Source: Xylocopa sonorina (Eukaryota; Arthropoda; Insecta; Hymenoptera; Apidae). Taken from it: a stretch of 64,000 nucleotides of DNA. The notes beneath the pieces are model-generated. The model saw only the letters and a list, made by a program, of their open reading frames with translations, searched no databases and was not told the DNA's origin. The position numbers and the translations under genes were made by a program. The number at the start of each line of letters is the position of its first letter. Position 1 is the stretch's first letter. Below, one piece after another: positions 48,761-60,419 of the stretch. The stretch is from positions 5,150,501 through 5,214,500 of the forward strand of contig NC_135199.1 of the NCBI RefSeq assembly GCF_050948175.1. Reading direction: 5' to 3'.

Positions 48761-51700
48761 TGGCGCGAGGAGAATTTCAATGATCCGCGAAATATGTTGC
48801 GAAACGTGGCGAGCGGTCGAAAGGTAGGAAAGGTGAAGGGAAGAAATAGGGGAGGACGCGTTGTTTCGCGGCGAGGGTGCGAAGGCGCTACGAGAGTTTG
48901 GAATGCGTGCTGGGTTAAGTATTTACGAGGACGGCAATTTCGCGGAAAATGCACGGTATTCAGGCTTTGTGGGCCCTCGAGAGAGGTAAAACGCTTTGAT
49001 TTTTATTGCGCCGCGTAAAGCTGTTGCTGAAGCTAATTTTTGCGAGCAATTGAAAGAAAAAACGCTTTACGGTCCTCTTCAGTTTCAATTTCTCTTATAA
49101 ATGACACGAAACTCGATCTACAGATCACCCTCGAACTACCTTTATGGAAAAAGCGGAATAAATACAATTACAGTTCGCTCTTTACTCTACGTTTGACTAT
49201 ATTCGGACGTTACTACTGGCACAATTTCCGAGGTAAATCGCAACGCTTTCAGCACGACTCTCGACTTTTTTTTCTCTCGGTAAAAGTAACACAGTGGCTC
49301 GGATCGACGCAGTTTATTCAAACGAGCAAATCTCTGCTCGCGAAATGGCACTTAACTCGGAGGAACCGTGTCTCAAATATATCAAATTAATAGAACGGAG
49401 CTGAAAGCGGAAACGAGGATTTGTCGAGGCACTTCTGGCACAGATTGGAATTACGTAAGTCCGCGTATCTTCGGCGGGCCACGGAAACACGTCGGCCCGG
49501 CGATATTTCAAACGGAATCGCCATTCAAAGTTGCCAAAAGGCATTCCCGTCGACGGTTCGCGAGTAACGGTTTATCGATGCGAAAACGTGAGGAACAGTT
49601 CGCGGGGACGCGCGCATATGTACGCGTAACAAACACAGTGTCCAAGTGCTCGACGTACCAAACGTTATGGCCGGAGAACTTTTCCACGTACGTTCCAGCG
49701 ATACATATTCGAGAGTCCTCTGTGTAATATTTAGTCCGCGTGCAGTCACTCCTGCGCGAAAGCTTTCGCTGGTATCGACTCGTTCCGGGCGCGTATCTCA
49801 CGGTAAAAGCACGAGAAAATGCGGTGAACGTTGGATTACGGCTTAAAGCGATTTACCGCGGAAGATATGCAGCAGTGCACCGACGATATCTTCACGATAT
49901 TAAACTTCGAATCGAGCTCTTTCCTCCGTGTTTCGACTATTAAAGTGGTTGGAAAAAAGACGAAAAATATATTGAAAATCGTCTCCTCGAAATGGATGTG
50001 ATCGTCGTCACGCAAAATGGCGACGCGTCTTACTTGTCGCGCGAGAAGTAATAAAAAAATTCAGAAGAAACGCGTAACTGTCGGTGGCCAGGAAATGTAG
50101 ATCGCTCGTTGTCACGGTTCGCGCCACCCTGTCTTTGTTAAGCGGAACGTGATACGGTGGCCGTTCGTTTCGAATTCAATATGCGGCATCGAAAAACAAT
50201 TACACGTTGCGCCGCCTTTAATTCGGCCACGGGTGGCCGGATACGCGAGCGTTCGCTGTATAAAATCGCAATAAGGAATATTAATGAGCGTATAATGTCC
50301 CCTGTCGGAGGCCGTGCCGCGACGTCGTAGACGCGACGTAATTTGAAAATTGCCTGGCTAACTCAAAATCGAGTACGGTGAAATTGTGTTCGACATCGCG
50401 TATTAAATTTCATGAGCCTTAATAGCGTCTAATAACAGTCGCTGTGTTTCGCCGCGTTGGAACAGAAACGAAACAATTCCTTCAACGCTTCTTATTCCCT
50501 CTGCGTTACGTATAGCCAGGAAAGAACTAGAAAATAAGGGGGTACTATTTCGATCTTAGATTCCTGGTGGATACAATGAACTCTAATAGTTTTAGTTTAG
50601 AGCAAAAAAAAAGAAAAAAATGTGACAATATCTCAACGAAAATAGACAGCACTCCATTTTTTATCGACTACACTTTAAATCAAATAAAGTTCCTCGGTTC
50701 TCGAAGTGTTCGATCGCGTCTAAACCTTCTCCCCGCTCAACGAATCCGATTACACTCGAAAATCAAATAAAAGCAACGCCACGGCGATGCGAAAACGTAT
50801 TAACAGCATCCATCACCTATTACACCTCGACTCGTTGTTTACACCACCCCACTGGCAGCCCCAGCGTGCAGAACGCGGCAATTCTACCGATAACGTTCGA
50901 TCCGCGAACGTTTCAATTCCTCGCGCGATCAGGAATGGGGCTAATTTTCAGCCGTGAAACGGAGGAAACAGCCACTGGCTCGAGCTTAATGCGGCGGAGC
51001 CGCGTGATCCGGCCGGGAGCAATTTGTCATTCAGAGGGGGTGGATTATTTATTTCACGAAAGGGGCAGGAGGCGGCGGCGGGAAATGGGAACAACGGAAA
51101 TATGTCGATAGAAAAATACCAACACGGTGAAACGCCGGATTTTCGACAGCGACACCGTCACGACTTTATAACGCGCGCAATGTCGTTTCCCCCGTTTCCA
51201 TCGATAAATCCGTTGCGACTCGTTGTTCACTTTTTTTCCATCATCCCGCCCCACCACCTTTTTTCCTCCGCCCTCGATGTTTGTTTTTTCTCTCTCCCTC
51301 TTTTTTTTTCGTTGCTCGTTTCGTCGCGTGTTTCCTTCGCGTGAGAGTGAAAGAGAGGGAGAGACAGACCGCTCGTCAAATCGGGTCGCGCACACCGGAC
51401 ACGGATAATATTATTTCGACGAGCGGGAAAAACGTTTCAGGCGTCAATGACGATTCGATTGTTGACCGAAAACAAACGCGGGGGATGGCGGACGCGTTCA
51501 GCCGGACGGGCGCGAGAACGGGCCAGGGTTGACGGTGATTTCGAGCGACACCGATGTCCCGTGAAAAGCGCAACGCGCTCAATTAGTTCATAATTTCGCG
51601 GGCACCTCGCCCGTTGATTTTCCCGACAAAAGCGCGCCGCTTCCGCTTGACACGCTACCGGTTAATCGACGGAAAATAGATGAACGGTTTCGCGCTATTC

Positions 51701-51934
51701 GATAACACACCGTTCCCGAGTTTTAGACCCCGGCTCCGTTTCCAGAAGCGTGGAAATTTCATCGCGAACCAATCGCGATAGACGTGGATGGAAATAATTA
51801 TCGTCGCACCGTTGGGTTAGAACAGTTTTCATCCCGCTCTCGTCCGCGTTTCAACGTCCTAGGGGATACGCTACGATACTGTCGGTGTACGAGTTGATAG
51901 AGACGAGTAGGGAAAGTTGAAATTAAATTCGAGT

Positions 51935-52041
51935 CACTTGAGAAACACTTGAACGGTTCATTATCAAAGTGGACGGTTAAGAAGAGATCTCTTTTAAAGT
52001 GCCAATATCCACTCGGGATACTTGAGCCGATAGTTCAAGTG
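51935..52041. promoter_or_regulatory. Second small cluster of NK-2-like sites
   Basis: CACTTGA occurs at 51935 and 51946 (minus-strand TCAAGTG), and TCAAGTG at 52035 on the plus strand, within 107 bp. Between and after them lie related words CAAAGTGGACGGTTAAG, TTAAAGTGCC, GTGTGGATAGTTAA and AAAGTGGACG, suggesting a degenerate AAGTGGACGGTTAA unit. This matches the site type of the 7.1-7.56 kb cluster but is smaller and on both strands. Confidence 0.35.
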
Positions 52042-52049
52042 TGGATAGT

Positions 52050-53000
52050 TAAATAATTCCGAAAGTGGACGAACGACGTGACCGAGTTGTTCGAAACGAC
52101 CGCACGACTAATGGAAATGGTTTGCATCGGCGTCGTTCTCTAATTTTCCAGCGCGGAAATAGCGACCCCGCGAGTGAGGAGGGGAGGAGGAAACACGAGA
52201 TACGGCCGGTGGCTGCAACTTTTCGCGTTCTTCTTTTTCACCCGGGAGAAAGGAAAGAAAAAACAAGGGCGCGGCAAAGAAGCTCGGTGGAACGAGTGGC
52301 GAAGGGTACCCTTGATCTGCGGCTTTTAACTTTCCGGAAATCACTTTCCTCCATTATTTCCTAACGCTCTCTCCTCCCAGACGCTTCCGCGGAAACGCCA
52401 GACTCCGGGCATTATTTACGTTCTTGGCCTGATACTTATAAAGCCCTTATTCACTGCCACGCGTTCCTCGCGGACTCACTTTATTTTCGGCGCTTTAAGT
52501 GGAATCTAATTATCCAGAACGGGCGTTAATGCGGAAGAGATATAAGTGATTTACGTCGCGAAAGAAACTCGGCTACATTTCCACGATCCAAATGCTTTCA
52601 ACGGCTCGATATACACGACCGAACTGGAAACGGTAGTTTCACAATTTCATCCAGCAATTTTAACCAATCTGATCAATCGCTGTAAAAAGAAACGCGACAG
52701 AGTCGCCAACCCCTTTCTCTAACCCTCTAACAACATTCGCTCGCATGGAATTGCAAAAGTTCCCGTGCAGAACGAGACGGTATTCCCGAACGAGCATCCG
52801 AATCACTGAACTCGCTCAGCGAGCGTCTCTCGCGATCGTGGCCCCGAAAAGCGGATCAACAAAACCGGACCCCACCTCCCGGGAGACTCATCTCGCGGCC
52901 ACGCGGTCGAAAGAAGGTCCAGCAAAAAGTTCGCGATAACCGCGAAACGAATCGGATAGCGCAGCGACCGCCCAAGAAACCGGGCGCGCTGTTAACCAGA
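52050..53000. other. Non-coding stretch
   Basis: No exon, repeat or strong signal is recognised. The DNA becomes GC-rich toward 52850-53000, where opposite-strand frames overlap the long frame described next. Confidence 0.55.
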
Positions 53001-53009
53001 TCGTCGAAA

Positions 53010-54287
53010 ATGAATTTGGCGCTGGGCCACGCCGCTCCTCGAGGAGAGCCTGGGCGAAGCCACGGCGACGGAGGAGCTGAAACTGGTGCGAGGACAATCC
53101 CTGCGGGCAAGAACTTCCCTCGAGGGCCGATACCGTTGACCTCTCGCCGCGGTATTCGCGGCGGCGGGGCCAATCGAATCCGAAAACAAGTTTTCGTATG
53201 CCCGGGCAGCTGTGAGGAAAGTTTAAATAATCCAATCCTCCGTCTGTTCCCGTCGACGCGGGCCAGGCCGCGCGGTATATCTCGTCCGATGGAAGAAATC
53301 CACCCGTTGAGTTTCAATTTCATTATCGGGAAACGAAAGGGATTGCCCGACGGTCGGAGCGCGGAAGAGAATGGACGCGGGGCTCTGTTGTGCATAGGAG
53401 CAACCTCGTTGTTCGCCGCCCTGCTCGCAGCTGAAAGGAGGACCAGGGTGGAAAAAAAAAGCTTTCAGCCCTCCGTTCGTACGTCTGTCACGGTGCCAAT
53501 TCGTTTTCGCGTTTTAACTAGTGACGCGACACCAAAGCTTCGAGGGCCGTCTCGAGCGTCATCCGGAGAACGTACGGTCCTACGATCGCGTCTGATTCCA
53601 ATCGAATTTCCTCGCACCCCCGAATTTAAACGCTCGCTGGCTCAAGATCGTCGAATAATCTCGTGTACAGACGCGCGTGCGCGTTTTTTCAAACATTGCA
53701 TTTTTTCACTTGTAATATATATGTTAAACGGTGGATGTTCGGGCTTCGTGGAATCGATATTGAACCAACGACGAAGGTCTCGAGTCGAAGCTGGAATCCC
53801 TTTTTCGGAATTCCACGTAGCGCTTGAGATATCTACCGCTGGCTATCCAATCCGATTTCACGTTTTGTTTGCGAAACCAAAGCGGCGACTTTTAACTTTC
53901 CCAGACTCCGCACGAGGCTCTTGCAATATTCCGCCTCTATTCTTCGAGCTTCCCATATCCCACATGGAATTAACTTCGTGGCCATTAATGTTTTCGTGTT
54001 CCATGCCAGATTTTGAACGCTTTAATTCCAGCTTTTGTTCGAGTAAATGGAAAATCGTTCGCCGTTGTTTGCAGGGATATTTTCGAACAATCGCGGATTC
54101 GAACGCGCAGAGGACAACTGTCGTTCAGAGGGTTACGATCCCGGCCATTTTATCCAAAAGCGGTTTTATCGCGACAAGATGGCTCAGATTATCCGAATAT
54201 CCCTCGCTTGATACGGATATAATCGGTCGAAAAATGCGGGACGCGCGTTCGCGTAGCGCGCGCGATAAAGTTTTGCCCTTTGAGTAG
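53010..54287 (+). other. 425-codon ATG open frame, function unknown
   Basis: The ATG is in AAA-ATG context (A at -3) and the frame runs uninterrupted to TAG at 54285. The next longest frame in the window has about 253 codons and most are under 200, so this is an outlier. The product is Arg- and Ser-rich, with a GC-rich, Gly/Pro/Arg-rich first 100 residues and a Phe/Ile/Leu-richer second half containing one short hydrophobic patch near HCIFSLVIYMLNGGC. I recognise no domain, signal peptide or repeat. Composition resembles chance frames rather than a conserved protein, and parts such as 53680-53730 look like ordinary AT-rich spacer. It could be a young single-exon gene or a statistical accident. 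Confidence 0.2.
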
Positions 54288-54289
54288 CC

Positions 54290-57200
54290 GCGAAACGGAA
54301 ACAAATGTGACGGACTGTTTTATCGAAACGCGATACGAGCTTTGGCTACGTTACGGGACCGAAGACACGCGTATCAGCCCCGCGATCGTCGTACCGGGTT
54401 GCCAACTTCGACTCGACTCCTGGCAAACAATTTTTTAACGGAACGATGCCCGTTTCGTTCGACGGCGCAACGAAAATTGTGTTCCGTTGCAAAATGTTTC
54501 CCGTCGAGCAAACATTTGCCGGCGCCAGATATGAAACCATGGAAAAACTGGGAAAACGTCGAGTCGGATATTCCGTAAACACGGTTGTTTCACTGGAACA
54601 TTTTAAAAGAAGAGAGCTCCATAAAAAATCTTTATCACGGACTTGCTACGAATCAGTAATCAATATTCCTCTAACTTCGAAATTAATTCGACTCGCAGCG
54701 TTTCCTGCCTGAAATTTAATTGACATTTCCCGTTCGACGTGTATAGCGACGCGTACCGGTGTACACCAGGGGCGGACAGAATCTTGGAGCTTATTCTAAT
54801 AACCGTGTATACATTATGGACGCATTTAAGAAGCAAGGGCTGCATAAACGAGCGACGAGCGAGCCCAGGTGGACTCCTCTGGAAACGGGCAATGAATTCT
54901 TCCCGGGGAAATTGCTCGTCGCGCACGAAAATGTTCATGGACACTTTCTTCATCGTGCCGCTGTAAAAGTTGCCCGCAAATTCCCCGTACTTCGCCCCGT
55001 AAAAATGTTATCGACGAGGAGAGGGGGGCGTGCGTTAAAGTTCGGCCAATGAAAAATTCCCCGGCGTTTCGCGATCAACGCTCGTTCCAGCCGGGAGAGC
55101 CGTGTATTAACTTAACTCGAGGTACTCGGCTGGCCACGTGCTCCATTCGTTATATCGAGGGACCGATGAAACGGAGAAAACGCGAATAAGTTTAACGAGA
55201 GAGGGCGTTGTGTATCCTTTAAAGAGGTTCGGTTATTTTCCGTTTGCTGCATTTCTCTGAGAAATACCTAGCAATATGCTACCAGTTTAAGGTTGCAGGT
55301 GAAACTATTTAAATTGGTCGCTCGTCCGCGTTGCAACACATTTAACTGGCCACGTTCGCACCAGCGTCCTGTGCAGATAAATAAATTTGAGCGAGCATCT
55401 CTAGAACGTCTCCCATCCCCTGAGCAGTCTAGAGAAGTTTCGCGAGCCAGAGCTCCATACTAGAGCTCATGGCTGTAGCTCTTAACTTAATCAGGTGGCC
55501 ACGAGGGGCAACGCGGCGGATACCACTCGCCGGGAGCGACTGTTAAGTCGAGCGCGGCAATTTTGAACAATTCCAATATCGGCGAGCTGCGCGTGCAAAC
55601 TTTCGCAAGCCACTTGCAAAAGCGCTCCTTCCGTTTGTTTTTGCGCTTTCCTTCCTTCGCCACGAGTTTCCACGGCTTTCCACCTATGCTCCGCTCTCCG
55701 CGCCATCGTCTCCTCGCCTTCGAGCAACCGTTCGCCAGCCCTCTCTCCCTTTTATCCAGCTAGTCGATCGTCGTCGGCGACGCGACGCCGGTTCTGAGAC
55801 CTTTTGCGCGACTGAGATTGCCAGAGACGCGTTTCAACGGATGATCGAAGTTTCTCGCGTGTATATTGTTATGATTAAAGTTCGCGGATTTTTACGCGAC
55901 CCTTAAGTGCATTCTTGTGTCACGCGTGGCTAGAGTGGCGGCGAGCGACGAATTGTGGTCGTTCGTCGCAACTCTGTCCCTTCGCATCGTGGATGGAGGA
56001 AGAAAAGTTGATGTCCTGACAGTCTGCGTTCGTTGAGCCTCTCTGGCTTTCAAATACGACGGGTTTTTAATTGCCTTCTTGTCTTTATGCCATGATACTG
56101 CTTCCGTTATATGATATAATACCTCCAGTGACTTCTTATTTCTAGCCCCTTGAGTATCGCGAGAGGAATATTAAAAAGTAATGAGCAGGTTAAAAGGTTC
56201 AACGTTATTGCCTCTTTAAGTATATATAGATATCTCTTTCCTCGAATGATAGCGTCAAAAAGCATGTTGTTGTTTCGAACGTGTAGCTGGCAAATTGAAA
56301 TTTAAGCGGAATTAATATTGAAATTTATTACGCGCGAATGTATACGCGTGCAGCATCCATTTTTAATATTCTCTTTGCTACGATTAATGTTGATTTTCGA
56401 TGTATAAAATTAGTTACAAATGCGGACGATATTGATGAAACAGCGCGGATCGGACAAACGCGTGCAAGGTAAGCTGTTCACGGAATGCGCCACACTTTTT
56501 TTTTATTAAAACGAGATTGGAAAACAAATGAATATTATTATTACTGCAAACATATAAATAATTATACGATATTGTTTGTATTAAAATTGCAGCATCAAAT
56601 TTCCAACGCCAACGACATGAATTCTTGCCTCGCAATTATATTACATGACAAAGCTACAATTTTTCTTTTACAGGTACCACCATTCTCTCTCCTCTCTCTC
56701 TTTCAATACTCCACAATATCGTTCACACCATATCTGGCTTCATTTGTAACCGATAATTAATTTCAACACTATTTTTTACGAATGCCAATAACGTACAAGA
56801 GCTATCGAAAGTTGCTTAAAAACAATGACGTATAACTTATTTGCTCGTTGCAAAATCGCACTGCAGCTGATCTTGTCGTACACGGTACACTTTCACTTTA
56901 AAAATGGTTTTCGTTCCATCCCGATACAGCTTCCTGTTCTCGAGATATGCTCGTCTGAGGAAACCCAATTTCGACTACAAAGTCTGCCCATTATTGGTGT
57001 TACTCAGTGCAGACGCTGAATCAACGTATGCTTACTAAAAAAGTGAATCGCAGTATTTTCCATTCGTTTCAAGCGCTCGTATCCCAGCGACTAATTTGCC
57101 CATTCGCAAGAAACAAACTTTTCTTTCTGTCATATTTTTATCCGAACTTATTAACACTTCATTCTCGTATCACTATTTTTCCGTCGATTCGAGATTCCTG

Positions 57201-57950
57201 CAAGCATTACTCTTCTATCTATCGTTCTCTCTTTTCCATTCCCCGCTGTTTTCATACAACGTATGCATATCACTGAGCTGGAAGGGAATTTATTCGAACG
57301 AGAGTTAAATGTGGTATTTAAAAATCGAGAAACGCTGAAGGCGCAACAACAAAGTTCATCCATCACGTTCTCCCACACCGAGTTACGACGTTGAGCGATC
57401 ATTACATCCATCTTCGCCGCATCGCGGTAGTTACCGTTTCTTTTACGGCTAGCTTCGTTTCGGTAAATACATTGTAATACCTTGGCCGCGAATCCGGTAA
57501 TAATTTCATCGTAACCCAGCTACTAACGCGCGGCTCCTGCGCGCGGTTCGAGTTTAAATGCGGGATCGTCCAGTCAGGTTCTGGCCTTGGCTGAAAGTCG
57601 TAACGGAGAAATTGAGGGCTCGCGTTACCGCGTGGGCGTCTTGCAACATTTTAAGGGATTATCCGGTGGATCAGATCGGATGTCGACTGCCGGTGAATTC
57701 CGCAGGGCCGCGCGTAAACTTTCGACCGTACACACATCGACCGTCCGAGGATGTTCGCCGGTTTATCGCGCCGTAGAACATTCGACGGGAAATAACTTGA
57801 GACAGTTTTTCCATCCGCCTCGCCTCGCCGCGCTTCTGTTCGAGCCTTAGACCTCTAATGGAAAAGTACAGGCGGACCATAATTCCCTTTATGTATGATC
57901 ATCGTGTTAGAACTTTCAAACTACGCTAATTTTTTTTATCGAGCCTCGCT
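54290..57950. other. Non-coding stretch
   Basis: No secure exon. An AATAAA word lies at about 55379, some 1.1 kb after the long frame. TTTTTCTTTTACAG near 56672 is a good acceptor-like site, with only an unrecognised short frame after it, and ATTAAAATTGCAG near 56591 is another. The part 56280-57300 is AT-rich. Confidence 0.5.
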
Positions 57951-57962
57951 TTTTTTCTTCAG

Positions 57963-58140
57963 CGAGCACGGTGGAACAATTATGAAAAATACGCGAGTGC
58001 AATCTTGTTTATGTATTTTATTATTTATTGACAATTGTCAAGCTTCTAGTAAGAATAACGTATTCAGAAACGAATTGTTAGTTTCTTTGATTAAAAGAAT
58101 ACTTTTGAATAAAAATGTAATCCTTCCTCGTTTTTCGTAA
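57963..58140 (+). CDS. Candidate exon for a small secreted-type peptide
   Basis: A strong acceptor (GCTTTTTTTCTTCAG, preceded by more T-rich sequence) ends at 57962. Nineteen bases later ATG (57982, A at -3) opens a 52-codon frame ending in TAA at 58138-58140. The product starts MKNTRVQSC, then LCILLFI, then DNCQA, resembling a short signal peptide with possible cleavage after CQA. The remainder (SSKNN to LPRFS) is cationic with a Leu/Ile/Val-rich segment NELLVSLIKRILLNKNVIL that could form an amphipathic helix. Small secreted cationic peptides are common in Hymenoptera, but I match this to no named family. The AT-rich context gives Leu/Ile/Asn/Lys by chance, so the call rests mainly on the acceptor, start context and order of parts. 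No upstream exon was identified. Confidence 0.22.
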
Positions 58141-58170
58141 AATGTATAATAGTACCATTTGCCCTGCGTT

Positions 58171-58188
58171 CGACGTGTATACACGTCG
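58171..58188. repeat. 18-bp perfect palindrome
   Basis: CGACGTGTA is directly followed by its reverse complement TACACGTCG. It contains two ACGTG half-sites of the bHLH-PAS type in opposite orientation. It lies just 30 bp after the small-peptide candidate. A dimer site is possible. Confidence 0.85.
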
Positions 58189-58189
58189 T

Positions 58190-60360
58190 TGCTTGTTCTT
58201 AATTCCGCACCCTGTGGTGATCTTTTGAAACTAAATTCCACAGTTAACTGGTTCAAAGATGCCACGTTACAATAATATCTAAATGAAACGTTTCATGTTC
58301 AAAATTATCTACATTATACGTGGACTCTAATAAATCTTAACCAAAGGTACCCATAGGTACGTCAATGTCTGCGTACCTCGTGTCTCGTACGTTTCTGTCC
58401 ACCGAAATTTCCCATGCGAACGCGCGAACGTAGCCAATCTAATGATCTGCATTCCAAACAGAGGACAGCCACCGAAAAATCTCGTTAGCTTGGCAAACAC
58501 AACGGGGCCATCCGTCGGGACGAGCGATCCATCGTGGAGCCGAACGCTAATAACCACGTAGCTGTGAAAATATCACGAAGACGGGAGGCGGCGGTGCATT
58601 ACGCTATCTACCAGCCGGATGATTAATTTCGTTGACTTTAAGGATCGATAATGGTAGGGCGATCTTTGACGAGGAACCAGAAGGGGGGAGCGCTAATGGA
58701 GCTGGCCGGATGATAGAGAAACGAATAACGCGGACGGCTCGAGCCCTCCCGCAGCTCGTGATGAAAAAAAGCTACCCGTAATTCTTCCGTGGAATGGATC
58801 CGACGCGAAATAGAATTAAACGGCGCTGGTGGCCGCGAGCGATGAGTCGTGACTCGGTTATTGAAACCGGAACGCGTGGCGATCCCAGGCAAGAAGTTTC
58901 CGGATATCCTCTGGAGACTCGACGAGTCCGTCGCTACAGAGAATCTAACTAACTGGAACCGTGAGAATACGCGAGTACATCGTTCTTGAATAATATAAAA
59001 GGGGAAGAATAATTCGAGTATCCTGGTTTTCCAAGAATCGAACGTTTTGTCGCCATAGAGGGTAAATCGGATCGTTCGATACCGATCTTGAACTTGATAC
59101 AACTAACCTTGGTTCTTCAGCTTTCTCGATATTGGATATTCCGACGTGAAACCTCTCGAAGAAATTGATAGCGGAACGGTGAACGGTCTGATATTCTGCT
59201 GTGGATGTCTGGATTCCTCGAGTTCAGATACAATCTACGTGAGCGCGATGCCTCGGAAGATTGACTCGTCGAAGTACGTTTAATAAAATTCATTATCTCT
59301 GTGCTTGTCGAAGATCGTACGAAGATCAATGATACTTTATTAGAAATGTATCGGATGAATTTATACTCGATTCCAGCGATGGATACTCTTCGCGCCGCGT
59401 TGCTCTCGGCTGTCAGCGAACGCCACGCGGTGCAGTCCATCGTGGGGGTTAAAACACGGGACGATAAAGAGCAACGCGCAGGCAACACGGGAGAAGAACG
59501 AGGTGTGCTGATATGATTGATGACGGATTTCGTCCGGGAATCAGCAGGTGCCGCGAGAGCTTGCTGAGTAATTCATCGCGTGTACTTTTGCTTCGCGCGG
59601 AAGGGGATGCATTCGAGTGAAGGACAAAGAGGGTAATAATTAATTGCTCCAAGGATCGACCACCTCTTCTTCCTGCTTTTTTCTCGGTTTTACTCTCTCT
59701 CTCTCTTCTTTCTATTTTTTTTTTTTTTTTCGAAGCAACTTCTGCGCCGGCAACGTCAAAACACGACGATGAGTGTATTTCACTCAAAGGGTTGGAGATA
59801 AAAAACTGCCCCTTTCTTTCTGCTGCCACTTTTATTCTGGATTCTTTCCTTTTTTTCTTCTTTCTCTTCACTTTTTACATCTTTTACGCCATGGAAACAT
59901 TCTAATGAGTCGCGTCTTTTGAGAAAACAGATTTTTTAAAAATCCCAGAGGCACGAGCACGCGCCGCTGTAGCGGCGACTTTCTCCCGCGTAGTAATAAT
60001 GATGTTTTGAGGTGCACTTTGCCGTGCTTTGCTTTCCATTACGCCGCTCCTTGTTCATTATGCTTTGCAATTTATTATGTATCTCGGTCGCGTTACCCTG
60101 GAACTTAAGTGGATTCATTCGATGGCGTGGCGAATACTATTTCTCGTCTATTTTCCCTTCCCTCGAAGCATGATTAATTCGAGACTGAACCGCGCGCGAT
60201 TTAATTGCAAATTCCGACGGTAACTTGGAAGAGATCTTCTGAATATATGTATAACAGCGGATTTAGTAAACTTCACGCATAATCCGGTAGATCGAATCGC
60301 CTGGACACTTGAATAAACCATCCACGATTGCAATCCATCACCTCCCTTGAAGGTTAATAT
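58190..60360. other. Non-coding stretch with pyrimidine tracts
   Basis: No exon is recognised. A frame at 59301-59516 has balanced composition (for example INDTLLEMYRMNLYSIPAMD) but starts from GTG, has no clear splice context and is not called. CT and T runs lie at 59692-59730. Confidence 0.5.
59692..59730. repeat. (CT)n tract followed by a 16-base poly-T
   Basis: ACTCTCTCTCTCTC is followed by TTCTTTCTA and then 16 T. On the minus strand it forms a purine-rich tract. It is a simple repeat. Confidence 0.95.
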
Positions 60361-60365
60361 TTTTC

Positions 60366-60416
60366 TAACCCTACGGGGCTGAAATGCTTGCAGCATAAGC
60401 GATAGGGGTAGGGTTA
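60366..60416. repeat. 51-bp inverted repeat, TAACCCTAC arms
   Basis: TAACCCTAC (60366-60374) and GTAGGGTTA (60408-60416) are perfect 9-bp arms. Inside, ATGC..GCAT and GCTT..AAGC provide a further stem. Read on the minus strand the right end is TTAACCCTACCCC, similar in form to TTAA-CCCT ends of piggyBac-like elements, so it may be a tiny non-autonomous remnant or a structured RNA or protein site. Confidence 0.7.
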
Positions 60417-60419
60417 ATT

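Larger units (their letters stand above)
41745..51900. other. Long non-coding stretch
   Basis: I see no convincing exon in these 10 kb. Contents: a CT microsatellite at 42215-42232; a T-rich tract ending in an acceptor-like AG at 43097; a CGCGCGT-AC-ACGCGCG inverted repeat at 43762-43777; a GA microsatellite at 48740-48760; C/T-rich DNA at 51225-51345. The part 50270-50460 is rich in TAAT and CGCGACG words and could be regulatory. Frames are short, and overlapping on opposite strands at 43340-43680 and 49310-49850, as expected of chance. Confidence 0.5.

Noticed and set aside
59301..59516. 71-codon frame with balanced composition
   Set aside because: It begins with GTG rather than ATG and has no acceptor or donor that would make it an exon.
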